Shown: one piece after another, positions 10,965 through 22,439 of the stretch
Layout: the number at the start of each line of letters is the position of its first letter
Numbering within the stretch: the first letter of the stretch is position 1
Notes under the pieces: generated by a model
The model's input: only the letters and a program-made list of their open reading frames with translations
Databases searched by the model: none
Told to the model about the DNA's origin: nothing
Source: Prostheceraeus crozeri
Lineage: Eukaryota > Platyhelminthes > Polycladida > Euryleptidae
Reading direction: 5' to 3'
NCBI GenBank assembly: GCA_907163375.1
Contig: CAJQUW010007310.1
Span: forward strand, 1 to 64,000
Length of the DNA: 64,000 nt
Program-made: the position numbers and the translations under genes

Positions 10965-11603
10965 TAAGATCCGTAGAAGGAGACAGTCCGACACCAGAAG
11001 GTAACAATGATGAATTTAGACAATTTTCTAGTCGGCATGATCAGTGGAGTCGATGATTCTCTTCTTGATTTTTTCGTGAATCAATCAATCCAGTTCCAGA
11101 TTTATTACGGAACTCTCACATAGATTTGTAAATGAAATTGGAGAAATTGAACATACAGAATGTAGCGATGAAGAAAAGCACCGGTTGACACACTTAGAAA
11201 ACGAATGTATCCATTTGTCGACACAACAACAAACAAATCAACATATAAAGAAACTGAAAACTTTTAGGCTTGTGTGCAGACATCCCAATAGTGACGGAAA
11301 AGATATTCTGCGATTATCTGCGTCTATTCTACTCCGAACTAAGAACTGATAAATGCGAAATTTACTGTCCGAGAAGCTTAATATGTTTCCGTGCTCCGAT
11401 TCAACAATGCCTCACTTCTCCAGAGATCAGTAGCACAATCAATATAATAAATAGAAACAACTTCAAAAGGGCCAATGGTGTATTGCAATCCACGGTTGGA
11501 AAATATTTGTAAAGAACCCAGAAGAAAAACAGTTTATTCCAGGCAATTAATGATAAAGATATGAGCAGAATAAAACAATATTTTCGAAGAGATATCCTCC
11601 AAG
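10965..11603. other. No gene recognised
   Basis: Short open frames without recognisable motifs. It borders the palindrome that begins at 11604. Confidence 0.35.
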
Positions 11604-12598
11604 CACAGAATTAGATTGTTTAACCGTGTCACTTTGCTAGAAGTGCAGACTGATTCAAACAGATGGCACATGCAGGAGTTTACAAAGTGGGCAAAGAGAA
11701 ATTTTTAATACATTGCAGAGATACGAAAAGTAGTCGTGCGTCGCTTGCGGATTGCTCTAAATTCCTTCAAAATGCTCCGATCGCCACGACTCCTTCAGAT
11801 TCGAAGAATTCAGATCATTGCGCAAAAGTTTACTCGATAATGTTGGGTCCTCCGATCATTTTAAAAAAAGTTAGCAGGCGCATGAAAAAACGTTCACAAA
11901 CTTCTCTGTAGAACTTGACATCGTCTGTGTCTCTTTGCTCTGTGATCCGGTTGATAACAGTCACAGAAACTTTGCACAATTTGGCGTGTTTAATGTTGAA
12001 CTGGTTGCTCATTGTTCGATTGCTATGGTATTTAGTCAGGAGATTGTGCAATTTCATTAACGTTACATGTTCCAATCACAGAATTGGACAGGTCGTCTCT
12101 TCTTCCGTTTGACTAGAAGGGAAACATTGGAACATGTAACGAAAATAAAATGGCACAATGTGCTGACTAAATACCATAGCAATCGAACAGTGAGCAACCA
12201 GTTCAACATTAAACACGCCAAATTGTGCAGAGTTTCAGTGACTGTTATCAACCGGATCACAGAGCAAAGAGACACAGACGATGTCAAGTTCTACAGAGAA
12301 GTTTGTGAACGTTTTTTCATGCGCCTGCTAACTTTTTTTAAAATGATCGGAGGACCCAACATTATCGAGTAAACTTTTGCGCAATGATCTGAATTCTTCG
12401 AATCTGAAGGAGTCGTGGCGATCGGAGCATTTTGAAGGAATTCAGAGCAATCCGCAAGCGACGCACAACTATTTTTCCTATCTCTGTAAGGTATTAAAAA
12501 TTTCTTTTTGCCCACTTAATAAGTTCCTCCATGTGCCATCTGTTTGAATCAGTTTGCACTTCTAGCAAAGTGACACGATTAAACAATCTAATTCTGTG
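11604..12598. repeat. Large palindrome, 472-bp arms
   Basis: The left arm 11604-12075 is the inverted complement of the right arm 12127-12598. Both are 472 bp with only scattered mismatches, separated by a 51-bp spacer. Open frames of 74-101 codons occur in both arms, read in both directions, and match each other. No protein family is recognised in them. Part of the right arm recurs at 26310-26545, so the arms belong to a dispersed repeat. Confidence 0.85.
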
Positions 12599-12599
12599 G

Positions 12600-12656
12600 T
12601 TCCAATGCTTCCCTTCTAGTCAAACGGAAGAAGAGACGACCTGTCTAATTCTGTGC
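12600..12656. repeat. Displaced inverted copy of the palindrome spacer
   Basis: This segment (containing CTTCTAGTCAAACGGAAGAA and ACGACCTGTC) is the inverted complement of 12077-12132, the spacer of the adjacent palindrome. The spacer is thus present once between the arms and once, inverted, directly after the right arm. Confidence 0.8.
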
Positions 12657-14198
12657 CTCCAAGTCCTCCAAGATGAAGTTATATTCATTACTATTTATCA
12701 CTTCTGACTGAGAGAAAGAGAAAACCTACGAAGTTTAATGTATTCTACTTTTGAAGTGAAAACAGATGGTTCTGGAAACAAACAAAGTAAATAAGATTCA
12801 TCAAATAAGTTTCCTTGAGAGCGAATGATACCGGGTCTGTTACAAAATTAGTTGCATGATAGTGAAAAAATTATAGCAGCAGAATTAAGTTCTTCATGTA
12901 TTCAGTGATTCATTCATACGGTATATGAACACAAACCATAATTAATTGGGTTCACAGCTGCCTTTCTCCGAATTACAGCTATGAGTTCCTGCTCTTTTTT
13001 TATGTGGGACTAAATATTCTTTATCTTAATTATTTTTACTAAATAGACTTCATTGAAGTATTAGCTAAACATACAACGTTCGCTATGATTGATACTCAAT
13101 ATATGTATCTGAGGCATTATTAATTAAGTATGCTAAGGACAAAGGTTTTCAACAGATTTATTTGATATCTAATAAATAAATTTTTCCAAACTATCAAATG
13201 TGTATGCGCACTGTGATAATAATTAAATCTTAAAGATATTGACATGTGCATCACATGGAGATATAGGACAAATTTAAAGATTGTGTCCGTTTGACATAAA
13301 ACCCCTTTAATTTCTAATTTCATTGTTTACTGCATCATTCATTGTTCATTAAGTTGAATATAAAACACAGGAAGCTCTTCATGAAGTTTCTGAGATTGAT
13401 ACAAAGGAAAACTGAAGCAATTTTGTAATTCCAACTCATTGGTCATTGCCAGACCAGTCATCGTCAACATGTGTTCATACTTTTTCAGTTAGATCTTCGC
13501 ATCGACTCCTTTATGAATGTAATGTTAGCCTACTTCGGGCATACTCAATGTAGCATATTTATTGCAATTACATGCAGACGCAGTTGCACCGTCGAGCTTC
13601 TCAAAACTTTTATACCATTGTCTCAGAAGCTATGTAGTGGTAAATCTCGAGTCGCTGTTCACACTTTGTAAAAAAACGGATTACAAGAAAGGATGCACTT
13701 GTATGCTCTCTGCTAGACCAGTATCCATGTATTTGTTTTGCAATTCCGAAGTCATAAAGGCAGTGGCAGTAGAAACGCACCGCATCACCTTGACATCCCG
13801 ACAAAAATAATGGTGGACTGATTAGGCGAACAGATTTCTCCAAATGTACATATAGAGCAACAACATTTCAGCCTCACATTTGACAAGCAATTATCAAATT
13901 TCAATTTTCAACAAACAGTCGTCTAAATATTTGTTTAGCGCATCGTGAATGTCATTTTTATCTTGACATCCACTACACATTCTGTTACGTTTTTAATTTA
14001 CTTGTTTTCTTGACTGCAATTTTTCAACTGCACAAATCAAGAAAAAAAACTGCACATTTGAATTCAGAACTGTACGAAGTGTTCGGTTGCACGTTACAAA
14101 GCCCGCGCTCATTGTAATAGCAGTACGAAAAGAATAGTAGCATTTTACTAATCCTTCATGTCATGACAACCTTGGGGAATATTTAAGTTTTATTCAAA
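12657..14198. other. No gene recognised
   Basis: About 1.5 kb of AT-rich sequence with short overlapping frames on both strands and no motif. It ends at the TA target of the second Tc1-like element. Confidence 0.4.
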
Positions 14199-14200
14199 TA

Positions 14201-16727
14201 CAGCCATGGCCAAAAGTCACCGGACACTGACATTTTTATGGATATTAGTTGAAATATTCGGCGCATCGCTTCGCTTCGATACTCTAGAATAATATGTTTG
14301 TATCACTGCGTCATCTACCAACAGTAGCAAAATTTAAATCAAATTTCATTAACCCAACCTTTTTGAGCAAATTTACGTTTTGGCCATAAGTCACCGGACA
14401 ACCAAAATGTGAACATTCATTATTTTAACTGGTCCATATTTTCTGATGTAGGAACTCAATAGCTCCGTTGTTTGCTGTTTCCTATTCTTCAAGCACATCA
14501 TTTTCAATAACTGAAAAAGAAAAAATTCAAATTTCAAATTTGAAAGGGAACGGCGGCTTGGCCAAAAGTCACCGGACACTTTCTTTATCAGCTTAGTGAA
14601 AAACATGTTCTTTAGACCATTTCTGTGATAGGTTATTGTGTTTAATCTAATGGAATCTTTTCACATGCTAAATAATATCTATGAAAAACATCGTTGTTAT
14701 GTTAGATTTTCATAAAGTGATAATATTCAAATATGACTTTAAATTAACTAGACCCGAACTTATTCAAATGAAATTGATTGGGAAATAAATTCATTTTAAA
14801 GTTAATCAAATCAAAGTAGACTGTTATTTGACTGTTTTGTTTTGTCTTTGAGAAATCCCCATCTACACCCATTTACTTTGATCTACACAAATCAAAATAT
14901 CGTTTTATGGAAAAACATTTCTATTAGGTTTCTACATCAGGATTCGAAAATAAACAATCCATCACGAATTTCAGTACCTGGTAGGAAATCCCTTCGCCTG
15001 AATCACTGATCTCAGTCGTCGTTGCATGCTGTCAACCAGTTGTGTGCAAGATGCGGGGGTGATGACATGATGCCAAGCTTGAATGATGGCAGAAATGATT
15101 TCTGATCTGGATTTTGGGGCCCTCTCGTAGATTACACGTCCAACAACAGCCCAAAGATTTTCAATGGGATTGACATCTGGACTTTGACCAGGCCAATCTT
15201 GGATGTGCTCCACCTCGTTCCTTGCGAGCCATTCTTTAATAGTTTCCGCCCGATGACATGGGGCATTGTCATCTTGAAAAATTGCTCCTCCTTCGGGATA
15301 ATGCTCTTGTCGAGTACGAAGCAGCTCATTCTGGAGAACGTCAAGATAAACTTTCTGGTTTACCCTCTCACCATTTTCAAATATTCTCAGCCTGCCAACG
15401 CCTTTGTTGGAGAAGCATCCCCACACCATCACACTGACAGGATGCTTAGTCGTCGCCATTGTGCACTTTGGTAGGTAGCGTTCTCCGATTCTTCGTCTGA
15501 CTCTGAGCGACCCTCGATTACCGTGTAGATCAAAGGACGATTCATCCGAGAATATCACTCTTTGCCAGTACTCCGGGCCTTTCTCAGCATACTTTTGGGC
15601 AAACAAAACTCTTCTACGCCTTTGAAAGGCATTCACGAAAGGTTTCTTTGCTGGTCGTCTAGAGCTGAAGCCTGCATGTTGTAGTCGCCTTCTGATGGTT
15701 CGCTCACTCATTGAAGCTCCGAAGTCTCCGAGGGTCGCCTTGATTTGCTTCGAAGACAAAAATCGATTTTGTTCACAGCGCCGAATAATCACTCTGTCCA
15801 GTCTTTCAGATGAACGTCGAGGGCGACCCGTTCGTTTCTTTGTAGGAGAACCATGACCTGAGGGATTAGCAAGCCAACGACTTCTTATGTCGGAAACTGT
15901 TGATTTTGGGACACCCACTTTGACAGAGATTTTGCGAATGGCGTAGCCTTCTTTCAAGAGAGTCACAATCTCACATCTCTTCTTCGGTGAGACTTGCTTT
16001 CGCATCGCCATCACTTTCGTTAGACGATCACTTCACTTGCACAGTTCAGTCAACTTTTGAGAATGAAATGATTCAGATTTGTGACATGAACCTTGAATTT
16101 GAATTTTGAATCGGAAGTCGAGAGGTAACATAGAAATATGATTGCTTGTCAGGCGTCTCTCAAGCAAACCTGAAAATTGCAATAACTTAGTCCATAGAAA
16201 GCGAATCCCTGAAGTGGTGTAGAGTGCTGTACTGCGGTTTGACAGATAAAGCAAAGTTCAAGGTGGGATGCAAAATAGACCATAGAAAGCCAACATCTCA
16301 TACGTGCAGCTGGAAGGCACATCAACATTGTAAAAACCTGGAAACTCCGCAAAAAAGATGAAAATGTGATGTCCGGTGACTTTTGGCCAAGCCGCCGTTC
16401 CCTTTCAAATTTGAAATTTGAATTTTTTCTTTTTCAGTTATTGAAAATGATGTGCTTGAAGAATAGGAAACAGCAAACAACGGAGCTATTGAATTCCTAC
16501 ATCAGAAAATATGGACCAGTTAAAATAATGAATGTTCACATTTTGGTTGTCCGGTGACTTATGGCCAAAACGTAAATTTGCTCAAAAAGGTTGGGTTAAT
16601 GAAATTTGATTTAAATTTTGCTACTGTTGGTAGATGACGCAGTGATTAGAGTATCGAAGCGATGCGCTGAATATTTCAACTAATATCCATAAAAATGTCA
16701 GTGTCCGGTGACTTTTGGCCATGGCTG
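14201..16727 (-). mobile_element. Tc1-like transposon with long inverted repeats
   Basis: The element is 2527 bp and flanked by TA (14199-14200, 16728-16729). Inverted repeats run 14201-14578 (378 bp) and 16370-16727 (358 bp). The 20-bp difference is a CGCTT duplication plus about 15 extra bases near 14285-14310 on the left. Each repeat contains three similarly oriented copies of GGCCAAAAGTCACCGGACA: the outer end, a middle copy near 14383 / 16547 (GGCCATAAGTCACC variant), and the inner end. This is the arrangement known for Bari3/Paris-type Tc1 elements. The ORF is intact. Confidence 0.95.
14971..16011 (-). CDS. Tc1-like transposase (DD35E by count), intact
   Basis: About 346 residues. The ATG at 16011 is the first ATG; the codon before it is GTG. 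The N-terminus has two helix-turn-helix regions (YAIRKISVKVGVPKSTVSDI; SSKQIKATLGDFGASMSERT) joined by a GRPRR AT-hook-like motif typical of Tc1. The catalytic part has IFSDESSF (D), FQDDNAPCHRA (D) and SPDVNPIENLWAVV (E). Counting from the D before NAP, 35 residues separate D and E. No stops or frameshifts are present. It should bind the triple repeats in the terminal inverted repeats and catalyse TA-specific cut-and-paste. It is unlike the 1008-2012 transposase and belongs to a separate Tc1 lineage. Confidence 0.95.
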   Translation of the reverse strand: MAMRKQVSPKKRCEIVTLLKEGYAIRKISVKVGVPKSTVSDIRSRWLANPSGHGSPTKKRTGRPRRSSERLDRVIIRRCEQNRFLSSKQIKATLGDFGASMSERTIRRRLQHAGFSSRRPAKKPFVNAFQRRRRVLFAQKYAEKGPEYWQRVIFSDESSFDLHGNRGSLRVRRRIGERYLPKCTMATTKHPVSVMVWGCFSNKGVGRLRIFENGERVNQKVYLDVLQNELLRTRQEHYPEGGAIFQDDNAPCHRAETIKEWLARNEVEHIQDWPGQSPDVNPIENLWAVVGRVIYERAPKSRSEIISAIIQAWHHVITPASCTQLVDSMQRRLRSVIQAKGFPTRY

Positions 16728-16729
16728 TA

Positions 16730-16795
16730 TATGCCAAATAGTTCTTTTTCAAACTTCTTCGACATTTTTATCATTTCCGCTAAACTACACAAACA
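16730..16795. repeat. Inverted-repeat arm interrupted by the Tc1-like element
   Basis: The sequence 14175-14198 joined to 16730-16795 (TTTAAGTTTTATTC, then AAATAGTTCTTTTTCAAACT) is the inverted complement of 17565-17650. The second arm is uninterrupted and so represents the pre-insertion state of the Tc1 target. Confidence 0.7.
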
Positions 16796-16894
16796 ATCAA
16801 GGTAGACCATCGGCAGTCGTGTTCAGAGAACAAAGACATGCAATTGCTACTTGTTTTGCTTTGAACCCTCGTTCTCCTTACATTGCGTTTGTGT

Positions 16895-17560
16895 CAAGGA
16901 TGATGAGTCAGAGTCCCGGAGTCCTATCATTTTTGCTGAAGTCGGTGTCCAGACTCCAGCCTAAAACTAGACCCGAAATATAATACAAACAAATTATTTA
17001 TTCTCGTGCATAGCTGTCACTGTCTTGATGTCAGCTTTCTCCATCAAACAAAAGTACAGAGACACTGCTGCATGCAAGGCCTGCAATAGTTGAGGGAATG
17101 AACCGTGATAGTGAAAAAGGATTGTCTTTTCTCTCTGTGTTTTAGTAGAGAAGACAAGCCTTCCTAGCCACACCTGCGCACCAAAGGTCACATCAGAGAC
17201 AAAAATGAAATCTAGTTTGTTTGAGAACACTACCTCTTACCCTCACGTTAACCGTATGTGATGCCTCCTCCAAGGCGCATATTAAAATCGAAAGTGTTCT
17301 CATATTTTTTGGAGAAGGATGGGGAATTTTCCTGCCTGGTAGAGACTGTAGAAAAACCGTGTGAAGCACACACTTGATGAACTTTCATCGAAAATGATTG
17401 ATGATTAAGACAGTAATGATCATTAAAAATAGGTTCAGGTAGGGCTATAATGATCTATGATGTAGGTTACCAGTTTTTTTTCAAAACACTAGGCTTTATA
17501 TACATGCCACCTGGAGTCGGAGTCGGAGTCCTATCAAAATGAGAGGACTCCGCATCCCTG
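16895..17560 (+). mobile_element. Non-autonomous hAT-like element with BED exon, copy B
   Basis: The 666-bp copy of the CAAGGATG...CATCCCTG family is inverted relative to copy A. Flanking octamers GTTTGTGT (16887-16894) and GTTTTTGT (17561-17568) match at 7 of 8. It keeps the GGAGTCGGAGTC subterminal repeats and the BED exon at 17261-17377, and has an internal deletion relative to copy C. Confidence 0.78.
17261..17377 (+). pseudogene. BED-finger exon remnant, copy B
   Basis: An ATG-initiated 38-codon frame reads KVFSYFLEKDGEFSCLVE near its N-terminus and stops soon after EKPCEAH. The distal KRHL...H half of the finger is truncated by a deletion. It is clearly homologous to the frame at 10383-10565. 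Confidence 0.6.
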
Positions 17561-17564
17561 GTTT

Positions 17565-17650
17565 TTGTACTTTATCGGAAATGATAAAATGTTGAAGAAG
17601 TTTGAAAAAGAACTATTTGACATGTTTGAATAAAACTTAAATATTCACAC
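17565..17650. repeat. Uninterrupted inverted-repeat arm (paralogous empty site)
   Basis: This is the inverted complement of the segment split by the Tc1-like element (see 16730-16795). It reads across the point where the partner arm carries TA-element-TA. Confidence 0.65.
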
Positions 17651-18836
17651 TCCTCACCTTGCAATGATTCCGAAGATACCAAACATGAACATTTTTGATA
17701 AAAAAGTGAAAAGATATCATTTTCAGCTAAAGGAGCCATAATTTTGTGACAACTTCACGATATCACTGATTTTTTCCTAGTTTACCGATTTTGATGAGCA
17801 AGGTATCAAAAGGGAGCTCAGAAAATGCTCGTTCTCCCCAAGACTGATTCATAATCATACTCACGTCTTCTTACTGAACAATTGCGACTTGTAAATTGAG
17901 CGATTTTCATATTTTGAGCACTGCTCAGCAAATGAAGCAGCGGATACAAGTCTATCATAGCTCATTTTAAAGCTGAGAATACTAGCTTTCAAATGATGTA
18001 TGACATTTTGCACGACGCGAATGGAAGGCATGGGAATCGATTGAAATAGGTGGTCCGTTTTTTATGATCATTTCTGTAGTCCTTTACATGTACTATCATA
18101 GTATCAGATTTCTATGTTTTTCCAACTTTGAAATACTCGATACCCGTTCAATTTCGCTTTTTCCGTCGAATTCTTTTGCTTAAATAGTTTCCTGATTTCT
18201 GTTTCAGTTCTTCTATTTCACTCTTGATGGAAGGATGAGGAGGTTGTATTTGCATCCCCGAAAAGCGAAAGTCGGAGATGGTGCGAACTCAACATCGACA
18301 AAATAGGACTTCTAAGCACCATTTCCCTTCAACTCACTCTCAGTGACTTTCTCTGCACGATGTTTTACTGATGCACAGATCCTATATTCAGTAGCAAAAA
18401 TACCATGCGACATTCGTTGTAAAATATATTTCAAACTTCACACTCGTCTTTTTCACCAAAATTCTAAAATCCAGACACCTAAACGTTTCAATGATAAGAT
18501 TACGCTGTTGATGCAATAGAACGAAACATTGATTGAAATACAAGAATAAATTAATCAAGAAGCTATAAAACTGATCTGTGGAAGGACAAGTTTTACAAGA
18601 GTCAGGGCGCAACAGAAAGTTGTGTTGATGTTTGATGTGAGCCGGCGGAGGGGAAGAGCTTCTAAACCGAATAATGAGAGTATACATCATTACCAAACGG
18701 TGCCATGTGGTAATGCAGCATATCAGCATTGTCTTGTACGTGTTGCTGGTCACGTGCATTGACTATGAGCATCACTTGGACCGATGCAGCTCTTCGACAG
18801 CATCAGCACACATGCTGCTTAGAAATAACATTATTA
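17651..18836. other. No gene recognised
   Basis: AT-rich sequence. The 123-codon minus-strand frame at 18388-18759 shows no motif and is not supported as a gene. Confidence 0.4.
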
Positions 18837-19430
18837 CGACGGGCTTTGAAAATTGTGATATATCCGATGTCTTCTTGCTAGCATGCGATTCCAGCAAGGC
18901 ATTTGATTAGTTTGTTCATGATAAAATAATCGATGCACTTTTAGTTAACAGTTTTTCGAAAGGATTTTATACTGGATTGATAGCCATGCTCGTGATCGAA
19001 CTCAGTCAGTTAAAGTAGAAGAATTTATAAGTTGCCCAGCAAAAGTATTGCCAGGAGTTCTCCAGGGCTAGCTCAAGCCGAGGCATTGTTCGAACATCAT
19101 TATCGAATACATTGACGACTGCACAGTTGTTTTCCCTGTCTGCAATGTCGCGAACATCGATTGTGAAGATGAAAAGTGAATCAAATATGCTTGAATGGAC
19201 ATTTTCTAGCGGTATTACAGCTTAACCTCACAAAAGTAGATACACTTCTATGGATCCCCAACACCAGCCTAAAACTATCCACACCTTCCTGTGATAAAAT
19301 TGAAGCTGCTCGAAGTTCTTTATCGGATAATCTCAAGTGGTTGGAAAAGAGCCTCTCGACGATAATGTGCTTTAATAGTCCGGCAGCCAGAGCGAGTTTC
19401 TGCAGGCAACGAGGCCGAAACTGAGACTTT
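18837..19430 (+). pseudogene. Non-LTR reverse transcriptase relic
   Basis: Degraded RT palm sequence. ACDSSKAFD corresponds to the first catalytic block (normally DFSKAFDxVxH). It is followed, after a stop, by FVHDKIIDAL. YIDDCTVVFP lies near 19110 (Y-x-DD box). LNLTKVDTLLW follows near 19217, the usual LNxxKT block after the YxDD. Several stops and frame changes show it is dead. No endonuclease part is seen upstream. Confidence 0.6.
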
Positions 19431-21011
19431 CACAGAATGATGTACACCCTATGCCTACTACGAATCTGCACGTCTGCCGAGTTCTAGTGAGTTCCTCTTC
19501 CTGTCAGACAGGCTCAAAGAAAACGTTAATCCAATGGAACGCCGATTGCAGATTTTGGAAAAAATGTGATATATTTATATATATTATATAAATCTGAATT
19601 TGTTTTGGCTTCAAAGATAAAACCTCCTCAACATAGGAAATGACCTGCACCTCCTGCGCCCTTGTCTGAATGTCATTTATCTTGAAGCATGCATTGCGTA
19701 TTTATACGTTCATTAATCGAATATTGTTCTCTCTTCGTTGGTGGGAATGTCCACACGAACATCACTTTCCTCGAGAATCCTCATTAAGGTTCCATTGCGA
19801 ACCTCGCGAAGACGCAATTCGTTCTTTCCGACATCAATTTTGCCTGCTGTAAATACATGGCGTGACTGACTTTTTTGCACTTGGTTTGCTTCACTTTCTT
19901 GCGCACTCACATGCCACATGTACAAACCTCAGTAGTTGTAAAACTTGCGTCACTAACGGTACATCCGTGGTGTCCTCTTTCAGTCATTCAATCAGGTTAT
20001 TTTCTGATCTGTGAGATTTAATAACTTCAAATATATAAACAAAATGATGCGCTTCCGCAGTGTACATTCCTATAGGAAATTGGAACTTCCCGATGTGCGA
20101 TGCATAACATCATAATTACTGTGCGACACTGTTTTCAACAACTGTCAGCCATTATTCGCAAACTTTTGTTGATGTTATGGATAGAACAAGGGGAACTTCC
20201 AATAATCTCTTAATACATTCTTGCGATTAACTTTTCGCCATCCCTTTTTATGTATACAAAAAAGTTCGTTTTCTACTCATCTTTGCTTTTACTATATTTT
20301 TCCTGACTTTAATAAGTTCTCTCCACATATACTACTTATCTAGACTGCTCTATTTGTTGGTTTACGTTAGACCAAGCTTCCACCACCACGCATGAGTTTG
20401 GCTCTCCTGTTTGTCAATTGTGAATTTGCTTGCATCCAATGATTGCAACATTCATTCTGTCGCAGATGTTCTGTAGAGAGTTAGCGTGGCCAGAGCATCG
20501 ATAAATGATCGAATGAACTTCGATGTTCTAAATCGACATTGGCAGAATTTATGAGTGTCCATGCACTTCAAAGCACCTATCTAGGAGCCGCTATTCAATG
20601 CTGTTCAGCAGCGCTTCTTTTGGTCACTGGCTCCTTCCATGAACTACAAGAAGAACAGCAATTCAAGCTTTGTTGAAAAAATAAGAGATCGATATGTCTG
20701 CATTTATAGACAGTCCTTTCTTTGTTATCCGAGTCAAAAATTAAAAAAACCAATTAAAATTAAATAGTTTTCAATTTTAATTCGGACAGCCGAGAAATGA
20801 GACTTCTTTCGAATACAAATCATCTTTGCAAAGCGTTTTGCATGAATCTTAGCATCGAAAATCGCCTTTAATAATAATGGTAATGATATAGAAACTTAAT
20901 GGCTCACTTGTTCATGCATGTACATTCGGCAAGAGCACAACAATTTAAGAGAAAGAAGGCAATATAAAGATAAACAATGGATCACATAAACACGTACTTA
21001 TAAAAGAATGT
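19431..21011. other. No gene recognised
   Basis: Sequence following the RT relic, with no supported gene. The stretch at 19375-19490 has a diverged relative at 63505-63605. Confidence 0.35.
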
Positions 21012-21015
21012 TTAA

Positions 21016-21952
21016 CTCTCAGAGGTCTGAGGGGGGTCCAGTGGCCCCAGAGCCATATTTTTCTATTTCACTTTTTGCGCTGAGGATATATCAACAGCTC
21101 ATGATCATGTAAAATCGTCATTTTTCACATTGATTCTGTATGCGTTATTTCATTTCAATTGGATCCGTAGAAGCATGGTAGATAGGCCAAGGGGATCCAC
21201 TGGAATTCCCATTACAAAATGTTTACTATCAGATGAAAAATGAATTTGTGCGTGTCCACGGTGGTTCATGATGAGTGAAATTCATTTATTCAATGTTTAC
21301 ATCATGCTCGTGCATGTACGTTATGCTAGGAGGTCGCAAAATATGAATACTTTGTTTTCGCACATGATCGTGCATGACTGATTGGCCTACATGAAAAACT
21401 CAGCGAAAATCAATGTTCAAATGAGAATTATCATTATATTCATGCTTCAACACTAAAAACAGACTATTGGCAAAGTTTTCACAGCAGTAATTGAAGAGTT
21501 TGAGATCTCCGCAGATGTTTTGAGGGTCTTAAAATGCAGTAATTATGGCTCAGTTTAGGACTATTTCTGATTGATGCGGATAAATTTGAAAAATGGCTAA
21601 ATGTAGGGGTCATGCTGCATAGAATAAATCAATTTCATTAAAATCAACTATCTGAGGTTACATGGCGACAGTAAACATCGTAAAATCGACTCTCAGCACA
21701 ACTGATGCTGTACTAGATGTGGTTGACTTACAAAAACACCATATTTTCTCATCTGTTTGCTGAGAAGGCTGAAAGACACTCAAAGGATTAGTTATATCGA
21801 CTTGCTACACGCAAATATCATCGCTTTACTTAAAATCAACTTTCCTAATGATTTGATATCGATTCAAGCAGGTATCCAAGGAATTTGTAAAAGGGGTCCA
21901 CTGGTCCCCCCCTCAGGTATCAGAGGGTGTGAAAAGCTCAGGTCTCTGAGGG
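21016..21952. mobile_element. piggyBac-like non-autonomous element
   Basis: A 937-bp unit is bracketed by TTAA (21012-21015 and 21953-21956), the piggyBac target. Ends are CTCTCAGAGGTCTGAG and, inverted, CCCTCAGAGACCTGAG. A subterminal GAGGGGGGTCCAGTGG block is repeated near both ends. There is no transposase ORF. Assignment to piggyBac rests on the TTAA flanks and C-rich start only. Confidence 0.6.
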
Positions 21953-22139
21953 TTAAACCGATTCTTCTTAGCAAAAGGTGGTCGCAGAGGGCATACATTT
22001 CTTAGTGTGATGTTTCTGTGTTCAAGCTTCAAACATGCTGGAGCGCAAGGGATGATTCGGATAGCGCATTATTTGTCGAAAGAGTTCCAACTTATAGTGG
22101 CCCTCCATCCCAACTCGGTTGCCTACCACTGATGTAGGC

Positions 22140-22437
22140 CAACTGGTCATGCACGAGGATGATGCAAACAGTAAATCAATGAATTTCACTTACTATGCAC
22201 CATCATGGACATGCGCAAAATTTTTTCTCATCTGAAAGTAAATTTCTTGAATGGAATTGCTACAACGTCTGAGGCCTGAGGGTGGTTCCAGTGGACCCCT
22301 TGGAAAATTCAAATGAAATATGACAATCACATGCGGAATCAGTGTCAGATATGATGATTTTACATGGGCCTGAGCGGTTAATACACCCTCAGTAGAAAAA
22401 GTGAAATAGAAAAATATTTGGTCTCTGAGGGCCATGA
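22140..22437. repeat. Partial inverted copy of the TTAA-flanked element
   Basis: The segment is the diverged inverted complement of about 21020-21300 in the element just upstream (shared AGTGAAATAGAAAAATAT, CCAGTGGACCCC and GAATTTCACT blocks). Only one end is preserved. Confidence 0.6.
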
Positions 22438-22439
22438 GC

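Noticed and set aside
11663-12515. Several matching ORFs of 74-101 codons
   Set aside because: All fall within the palindrome arms and mirror each other. No protein family is recognisable, so they are kept as part of the repeat only.
14391-14606. Matching small ORFs at 14391-14606 (-) and 16366-16557 (+)
   Set aside because: They are the two arms of the long terminal inverted repeats of the Tc1-like element, not genes.
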